Source of the DNA: Homalodisca vitripennis
Lineage: Eukaryota > Arthropoda > Insecta > Hemiptera > Cicadellidae
Direction: 5' to 3'
Length of the DNA: 64,000 nucleotides
Assembly (NCBI RefSeq): GCF_021130785.1
Contig: NC_060207.1
Location: 6,151,001-6,215,000, forward strand
In this document: piece by piece, positions 55,990-64,000 of the stretch
Numbering within the stretch: the first letter of the stretch is position 1
How the letters are laid out: every line of letters starts with the position of its first letter
Position numbers and translations under genes: made by a program
Notes under the pieces: generated by a model
The model's database searches: none
Told to the model about the DNA's origin: nothing
What the model saw: only the letters and a program-made list of their open reading frames with translations

Positions 55990-57940
55990 ATCTGTAGACT
56001 TCATTTCTATATAGACAAGAACAAGTTCTATGATAATGCATTTGCAACCATAAAATTTGACAGCGACGTTAAAGGTACATAGTTTGATTTTCCGTATGAT
56101 TATAGTTCTATCTGTCAATAATGAAATGAGATATAGACTTGAAATTTTGCATTACACTCAGCAAAACCTGTTACACGACAACTTACTGGTGTGGCATACT
56201 TCTACCGTGTACATAAAAAACAGTTTTCTTTATCATTCCTATCTTCACTTGGTACTTCCTGATCTGCGAGGAAAGTTTATCAGTATCAATGCGTTATGAT
56301 GAAAGAATAAATAAATCACCTTTATAACCTACCATGACACTAATGCTCCAGGATCGATTCCAACGGCCTTAAAAGTAACGTTGTTACAACCTAACGTAAC
56401 TGTGACATTTTTATTATTTCTCTGAAGTGACGTATAAAACCATTCCTGTTTAATTAATATTCATTGAGTATTTGTATTTTTTACTAATAATTTCTTCATT
56501 TTCAATTTGCAATAATACAATGGTGTAAAAGAAAAAAATCGGGTTGAAAGATCGATTGAAATATTTCTTTGATTATTGGCATTAGGTTAATTTGATATAG
56601 CCTAATTATATTATTTTTATGTCACTAAATTTTTTTTAAAGTTTCCGTTGGTGTTTTACTAGATATAAATAGATATTTTCCAGAATACATCATTCAATGT
56701 CCCTCCTATGGCTTTTGATTTTCAGATAACACATGATTATAAGTCCTGCAAAATATGCCCACCTGCTTGATCCTTCGAATGGTGCAAAGACAAAGTTTCT
56801 TGTATAACATATTTTAAGAGGGTTGGAAATGAATTGTTTTGATTAAGAATGATCTTACTCTTAGTGATGAACAAATAATTATCTATAAGATAAGTGTTAG
56901 GCTACAATATTTCAAAATTTAACCATGGTTTTAAACTCAGGAAGTCTAAATTTTCTTGGAAGTAGATTCTTGGAAGTTGGGAATATATTCAGGTCAGAAT
57001 GGTGGTCATATCAATCCTCTTGATGACAGTATGGAGAGCTCCATTGTCACATAATTATATTTAAAAAAAAACGACTAGTCATCATTAGTACACCAAATAT
57101 ATTTTTCAATCTGTGATATGTTTGTTAATATTTCTTTGTCATTGATTCGTTTTGCTGCGTTCAGTGATTTATACTCTACAATGGTCAAGTGACGGAATAA
57201 CCCCTTGAGTCTGTCTTAATATTATGGGTATAAGGGCTAATATAAGTTTTTTATGTAATTTGGTCATATATTTTAGTTTTTCCAACACATTTGCGTCAGA
57301 ACAGCAATTTACCCACAAGATTTCAATATTTAGTATGAGACATTTTAATATGAAGGGGAAGGAGGTTTGAAGTCGGAGGGCTACTTTATCCATTGATTCT
57401 CTAACTTACAAGACCAGAGAACAGAGCTGTGATGTGAAAGAATGAAAATGTTTCTCAAAGTAAGGATATATGACGTAACATGTATCTCATTTTGTTGAGT
57501 TGAATAGTTCCTGACGTTACAGCAGACAGGCACACTAAGTAAAATTCTGAACTGTTGACTGCGCTGCGGTACAGTCTTGGCTCGTAACGACAGTTAAGAT
57601 CATTCAGGATGTAGCAGCAGGACATGTTACATATATAAATTATATTTATGATGGCTAGGCAGTTATTGTATAACGATTTGAGCTCGACACATAATTTAAC
57701 ATATTTAAGCTTCATCACATATGTTCATATTTAATGAAAGCCTAGAGTTTTACCTAGGTTTGCTCTCTGAACATCACTTACTATGCATGTAGTTATCACT
57801 ACCAATCATGTAAGTTTCCCAGAAAACTGTAATAAATCTAAGTCATTAGTCATTGTTATTTAGTAAATATTTGAAACATTTATTTGTAGATAAAGTGAAG
57901 TCAAACACAAGACTTACTTAAGTGATATTAGAATATTTTA
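55990..57940. other. AT-rich non-coding DNA
   Basis: No gene recognised. 56,050-56,290 resembles the GTTGCCAT/CAGCAAAACC style of the dispersed families but is too diverged to place. Confidence 0.35.
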
Positions 57941-60198
57941 ACTTACCTTACACATCTAATGACTACCGTTTTAGTAGCTCTATGTCAAAATATTCAGTTA
58001 GATGTTCACACTAAGTTACTGTGCAGTGTGCAAGAATAAATAGCAAAATAAATGACGAAACATAACCAAATGATCCTGATCTAAAACAACGTTCTAGGAA
58101 AGTTATGGGAATGATTTGTGAACAATGTCATCATGGGTTGACAATAAATTCAGTATTAATACATTTAAACTTACCTTACACATCTAATGACTACCGTTTT
58201 AGTAGCTCTATGTCAAAATATTCAGTTAGATGTTCACACTAAGTTACTGTGCAGTGTGCAAGAATAAATAGCAAAATAAATGACGAAACGTAACTAAATG
58301 ATCCTGATCTAAAACAACGTTCTAGGAAAGTTATGGGAATGATTTGTGAACAATGTCATCATGGGTTGACAATAAATTCAGTATTAATACATTTAAACTT
58401 ACCTTACACATCTAATGACTACCGTTTTAGTAGCTCTATGTCAAAATATTCAGTTAGATGTTCACACTAAGTTACTGTGCAGTGTGCAAGAATAAATAGC
58501 AAAATAAATGACGAAACGTAACTAAATGATCCTGATCTAAAACAACGTTCTAGGAAAGTTATGGGAATGATTTGTGAACAATGTCATCATGGGTTGACAA
58601 TAAATTCAGTATTAATACATTTAAACTTACCTTACACATCTAATGACTACCGTTTTAGTAGCTCTATGTCAAAATATTCAGTTAGATGTTCACACTAAGT
58701 TACTGTGCAGTGTGCAAGAATAAATAGCAAAATAAATGACGAAACGTAACTAAATGATCCTGATCTAAAACAACGTTCTAGGAAAGTTATGGGAATGATT
58801 TGTGAACAATGTCATCATGGGTTGACAATAAATTCAGTATTAATACATTTAAACTTACCTTACACATCTAATGACTACCGTTTTAGTAGCTCTATGTCAA
58901 AATATTCAGTTAGATGTTCACACTAAGTTACTGTGCAGTGTGCAAGAATAAATAGCAAAATAAATGACGAAACGTAACCAAATGATCCTGATCTAAAACA
59001 ACGTTCTAGGAAAGTTATGGGAATGATTTGTGAACAATGTCATCATGGGTTGACAATAAATTCAGTATTAATACATTTAAACTTACCTTACACATCTAAT
59101 GACTACCGTTTTAGTAGCTCTATGTCAAAATATTCAGTTAGATGTTCACACTAAGTTACTGTGCAGTGTGCAAGAATAAATAGCAAAATAAATGACGAAA
59201 ACGTAACTAAATGATCCTGATCTAAAACAACGTTCTAGGAAAGTTATGGGAATGATTTGTGAACAATGTCATCATGGGTTGACAATAAATTCAGTATTAA
59301 TACACATCTAATGACTACCGTTTTAGTAGCTCTATGTCAAAATATTCAGTTAGATGTTCACACTAAGTTACTGTGCAGTGTGCAAGAATAAATAGCAAAA
59401 TTGACGAAACATACCAAATGATCCTGATCTAAAACAACGTTCTAGGAAAGTTATGGGAATGATTTGTGAACAATGTCATCATGGGTTGACAATTCAGTAT
59501 TAATACATTTAAACTTACCTTACACATTTAATGACTACCGTTTTAGTAGCTCTATGTCAAAATATTCAGTTAGATGTTCACACTAAGTTACTGTGCAGTG
59601 TGCAAGAATAAATAGCAAAATAAATGACGAAACATAACCAAATGATCCTGATCTAAAACAACGTTCTAGGAAAGTTATGGGAATGATTTGTGAACAATGT
59701 CATCATGGGTTGACAATAAATTCAGTATTAATACATTTAAACTTACCTTACACATCTAATGACTACCGTTTTAGTAGCTCTATGTCAAAATATTCAGTTA
59801 GATGTTCACACTAAGTTACTGTGCAGTGTGCAAGAATAAATAGCAAAATAAATGACGAAACATAACCAAATGATCCTGATCTAAAACAACGTTCTAGGAA
59901 AGTTATGGGAATGATTTGTGAACAATGTCATCATGGGTTGACAATAAATTCAGTATTAATACATTTAAACTTACCTTACACATCTAATGACTACCGTTTT
60001 AGTAGCTCTATGTCAAAATATTCAGTTAGATGTTCACACTAAGTTACTGTGCAGTGTGCAAGAATAAATAGCAAAATAAATGACGAAACATAACTAAATG
60101 ATCCTGATCTAAAACAACGTTCTAGGAAAGTTATGGGAATGATTTGTGAACAATGTCATCATGGGTTGACAATAAATTCAGTATTAATACATTTAAAC
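57941..60198. repeat. Satellite array, 228-bp unit, 10 copies
   Basis: GACTACCGTTTTAGTAGC starts at 57,961, 58,189, 58,417, 58,645, 58,873, 59,101, 59,313, 59,533, 59,761 and 59,989. The period is 228 bp except for two short units (212 and 220 bp), where small deletions remove TAAACTTACCTT and a few other bases. Copies are almost identical, with a few markers such as CATAACC/CGTAACT distinguishing them. The unit is AT-rich, contains no long open frame, and ends abruptly at CATTTAAAC near 60,198. Confidence 0.97.
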
Positions 60199-63100
60199 GG
60201 TCCACATTTTTTAATTTCATATGCAACATTTTATAAAACATAGTATTTAAACCCATCAAACTCATTGAATATTTAGACATGTTCATTGCGTTATTCATTA
60301 AATAAAATGCTAAACATTGGTTGTAACACCAGAGTTTAAACTGATAGTCACAGGAATCAAGTTACTGTAGAAAGTAGCTTTACAAAATCCCTGATACACT
60401 AAATTCTTGTCAAAGTAAACGGCTAATGAACTGCAAACTTTACGTTTTCTTCTGTTTGCCTTTTAATTGGACTTGACGTCGAGCTCTTTTTGTCAATCTT
60501 TTACTTTAAAAATCCTTATCTCTGAGAAGACATTTTGTGAGGAGCTAATTAAAAAATTTGATTGTCGTTAAGAAACAACGTTTCTCAGAGTGATCGTAGA
60601 ATAGGTGAAACAACAATGCGAAGTAACCTGTAGTGTAGCGTGTAGTCTAACATCACATGTTGTTAGTGTGGCTACATGTGAGTCCATAGTACTTAAAAAA
60701 TATGTAAGTAATATCTTCTGTTATGTCATGAATATTCTGAGTGACTGTTATTTATTTTGGAAATTATAACAAACCTCAGTTGAATGATTTCAATTATTTA
60801 ACTCTTTACATTATTGTAATATTTGATTATAGATAAACTGGAAAGAAACCCTGGGTAACGGAGGAATTCAACATGGAGAAAGTAATAAGCGTACTTAAGG
60901 GACAAGTATATTTCTCGTAAATCTGTATCTACCTTATTTTAGTCCTAATACGTTTCCGGTTCTTTTTGCCTTATAGAGAACAATTAATTAGATAGTCAAA
61001 TTTAACAGGAAGAATCTAACAGACATTTAAAATTTTTTAATTCTAAGAACTATCTCTCTATAAAAAATTATGGTTGCCTGTAAAGTCGGTTTTACGGGCG
61101 AAGATTTTACGTGACAACGTCTTTTTCTCGGTAGAATATTTATTGATATGAATATTATTAAATTGCACAATAGGAACAAGGAATTGAATGAAAATAAGAA
61201 TTGCACAAATTTTAACTATAGAAATATATTTTGTTTACTAAAACATTGTACATAATTTGAAATTAATTAAAATTTGTTATTGTAAATGGTAAAGTTGAAT
61301 AAAACATTTACTAAAATTGGAATTTGAAATTCTTGCTAAACACAGTTAAATTCTAACTTCGCGCGTGGTGATTGGTCGGTTTAGTTCGTTTGTTTGGTCG
61401 CACTGTTATGACAGGTTAGAGGTTATAATTTGTTATTTTAAATGTTTGACTAGCAATACGCGCTGTTTCTTCTCAATCGACTGAATTACGATTGATTGCA
61501 GAGTGATTTAAACTAATAATTTACTTAACACTATCAACATTTGTCAATAGTATGACATAACCTATAAACTCAGTTTCTCAACTTTTGTGTCAATCTAACA
61601 ATTAATCAATCAATCATAGTTTACGATAATGAAATATCAGTGTACAATTATTTACCTTTATTGTTGTAGTTGTTGTAAATGACGAATCTAAGCACTCCAC
61701 ATTTTCACGAATAAACATAGTTATCTGCTTTATACCGTGCGGCGGACCCACAGTTATCTGCTTTATCCCGTGCGGATCCCGTGCGGCGGACCCACTGGAC
61801 TGGCATCGTAACGTTACCGGGCGTTACACTTTTTCATGAGTGACTCCGAGCCGCAACCTAATTTAAGACGTTGTCACGTCAAAATTCAAACATCTAGTTT
61901 CAATCTGACTTTGGAGTCCCTCATTATGTACGATCTCCCATTCTTCAGTTAATCTAGACCCTTAAATAGGTTATCCTTATTTTCTGTAAGCTCCTGCGCT
62001 TTTCTTTAACCAGATCCACGGATACCCTCACTCTCTAGAAGTTTAAAATCTCTAGTTTCACTAGGGTTATCGATACTGTTATTAACTGGATATTTCTGAC
62101 ATCCAGTCTCACTAAAACTAATGATACCCTCATTTTCTGGGAGTTACCAACCTGTGTGATAACTTCTAGTTATCCTTTAATTATCTTAGAGCTCCAAACC
62201 TCTAGTTTCACTATGTCTGTGTATATTTTTCTTTGCTTCAAGGGGGGGGGGGATCTCTACCAGATACGTAGAGAGTACCGGCTATCCTTGACAGTTCCCC
62301 GAGGCATGTGATGCTCTCACTTACTAAAACCCTCCGCCCTATGACCTTCATCCTGCAAGAGTCGAGACGACCAGTCGGTATTACTTTGGCTCTTGCAGGG
62401 TCTTTTAGTTTCTCTGGGAGCTACCGACCTCTAGTTTCCATAGGCTTAAGGGCACAAAGTTTTTGGATTTAGACAATTCTGGGTACAACTAATTTCCAAT
62501 TTCTTTAGTTCATGGATCTTTAAGTTCCCAAAGTAGTTAAACACAGATGTTTGTGATCTGTAAAATTCGTTTTTTTTTTCAGATCAATATTTTATATTTA
62601 TCGAATTAAATGATTAAGATATTAATTTTTTAACATTTTTAAAAAGCACGTATATACCATGTATTCATAAAAATACAGAGTATTTCAAACCACCCGTCGT
62701 CTCAAACATCCAGCGTTCAAAGGGATAACTGAAGAGATTTGGTTTTAACGGACTCCCTGTAAATTGCCTCTAAACAATTTTTAAAATAACTTCAAATCAG
62801 TAAAAAATACTGGATGTCTCCAAAGCAGAGTGTTCGAATCTCAAAACCTTTAATTGTAAAAAAAACTTTTTGTTGTACATCAACTAAAGGTTTTTGCATC
62901 CTAAAAATTTTTTAAAGAAAAACATTATTATCTCTATGAATATTTAAAGGCGGACTGAAGTGACCAGAAAACAATTTTTTGGTTGCGAACCCAAACCAAA
63001 ACATCGTTTTCCATGTATGGATAGATGTATTTTTCAAAAATGTTTTAATGCTGTAAAATTCTTTAAAAATATAAAAAACTTTTAAAATAAAATTTTATAT

Positions 63101-64000
63101 AATTTTATTAAATAGTAAATTCACGTTTTCACCACATAAAGTTAAAAAACAAATAAAACTGAATATCTTTAATGTTTAAAATCCTGTATTGTTACAAAAT
63201 TTTAAATTATTTTAACAAATTGTTTAGTGTAGATTTAGTAGAAAATCAATATTAAGAATACTCCGATTAACTTCACTTAGAAACAAATTATTCACATATT
63301 AATTGTTTCAATTCTACAGAAAACTCTAAATTTGTAACAGAAAGTTAAGACCTAATTTAAAGAATTTAATTTTCCAAAACTAAAATTTCCTGTACATCCG
63401 TGTTTTCAAGATCTGCAGCTCATAATATTAGATTCATAGATTGACTTTGTTACATTACAAGAACATCATCGACTCATTAAAATGTGAGTCGCTTATCTTT
63501 ACTCTACGCTTTACTGTAATTTTTAATTAGATGTTTAACCTTAAAGTATAATTGTATTCGTTCCCAGCTTGAATACATCGCCAACAATACCGGCCTGGCT
63601 CAGGCAATCTGCCGTCTACTGTCAGTTGTTGTACCGTAATTGCTAGCCTCCGGCAACTATTTACCTGCTTTTAGCGAGAAAATACGGTGCAGGTAATTGA
63701 ACTACTCTATAAGCACACAATACCGTGCAGAATCAAGATTAATTGATAAAAGTGCGAGCGAAATTATGAAATTCTATTACAACATCCCAACGCGCTTAGG
63801 CTATTACTAACAAGTGTATGTTCTGCCTGTTTTTTTTGCAACAATAAAAACATAAGAAATTATATCGGAAAAGAACACACTTACACTATTGTAGATCAAT
63901 GTAAACAGCAATAAATATTTATATTCTACTATTAAGCTTTCTTGTAAATATCATTGTGTAAATATTCATGTATTTAATTAATGAAAAGCTAGTCATATTA
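60199..64000. other. AT-rich non-coding DNA with minor repeats
   Basis: No gene recognised. 61,720-61,800 has a short duplication of GTTATCTGCTTTAT and GTGCGGCGGACCCAC. 62,030-62,440 repeats CTCTAGTTTCACTA loosely. An 11-G run begins at about 62,242. 62,352-62,399 forms a 10-bp-arm hairpin (CCTGCAAGAG/CTCTTGCAGG). Confidence 0.4.

Noticed and set aside
60840..60905. Possible LINE linker fragment (KPWVTEEFNMEK)
   Set aside because: Too short and isolated to separate from chance.

Overview
The window joins two different kinds of DNA. Positions 1 to about 10,958 are the right-hand part of a Maverick/Polinton-type element (adintovirus-like, an integrated or endogenous large DNA virus of animals). 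From about 10,960 to 64,000 it is AT-rich, intron-less, repeat-laden eukaryotic DNA. The repeat content (tRNA-derived SINE with poly-A tail, LINE reverse transcriptase relics, a PIF/Harbinger element with a MADF gene relic, TTA-flanked MITE, 5S-rRNA-derived repeat, several satellites) suggests an arthropod, probably an insect. I cannot name the species from sequence alone.

Viral element, 1-10,958. Reading left to right: a DUF8207-like/phospholipase A2-like virion protein cut by the window edge (minus), an A32-type packaging ATPase (minus) with an in-frame TAG before its expected C-terminus, a divergent penton-like minor capsid candidate (plus), a cluster of broken and one intact BRO-domain gene (plus), then a tightly packed minus-strand block in transcription order: protein-primed family B DNA polymerase, rve integrase, and a small multi-zinc-finger protein. 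A divergently placed 101-residue OB-fold-like protein (plus) follows. The 700-bp gap between the polymerase and the OB-like gene is full of palindromes and direct repeats and is the best candidate for a replication or control region. Three 91-bp tandem repeats form the likely terminal-repeat edge. Major capsid protein, protease and the other terminal repeat are not in the window and would be expected to the left. Nearly every gene starts inside a shared T-C-T-A-T-N-TAAATGG motif, and in the polymerase-integrase-zinc block the TAA of this motif is the stop codon of the preceding gene.

Host flank, 10,960-64,000. I find no convincing host gene; it reads as intergenic or intronic DNA. It carries four unrelated satellite or minisatellite arrays (about 159 bp x 14 at 12.05-14.2 kb; 97 bp x 6 at 39.4-40.0 kb; about 170 bp x 8 at 44.0-45.4 kb; 228 bp x 10 at 57.9-60.2 kb), three copies of one tRNA-derived SINE, two copies of a 5S-rRNA-derived repeat, LINE relics at 14.95 and 27.1 kb, a 1,181-bp PIF/Harbinger remnant with 50-bp terminal inverted repeats and TTA duplications, a 1.67-kb element with 38-bp inverted ends, a 111-bp MITE nested in an older repeat, and two older dispersed repeat families. 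Three short open frames (36.6, 37.6 and 46.3 kb) could be exons but I cannot identify them.
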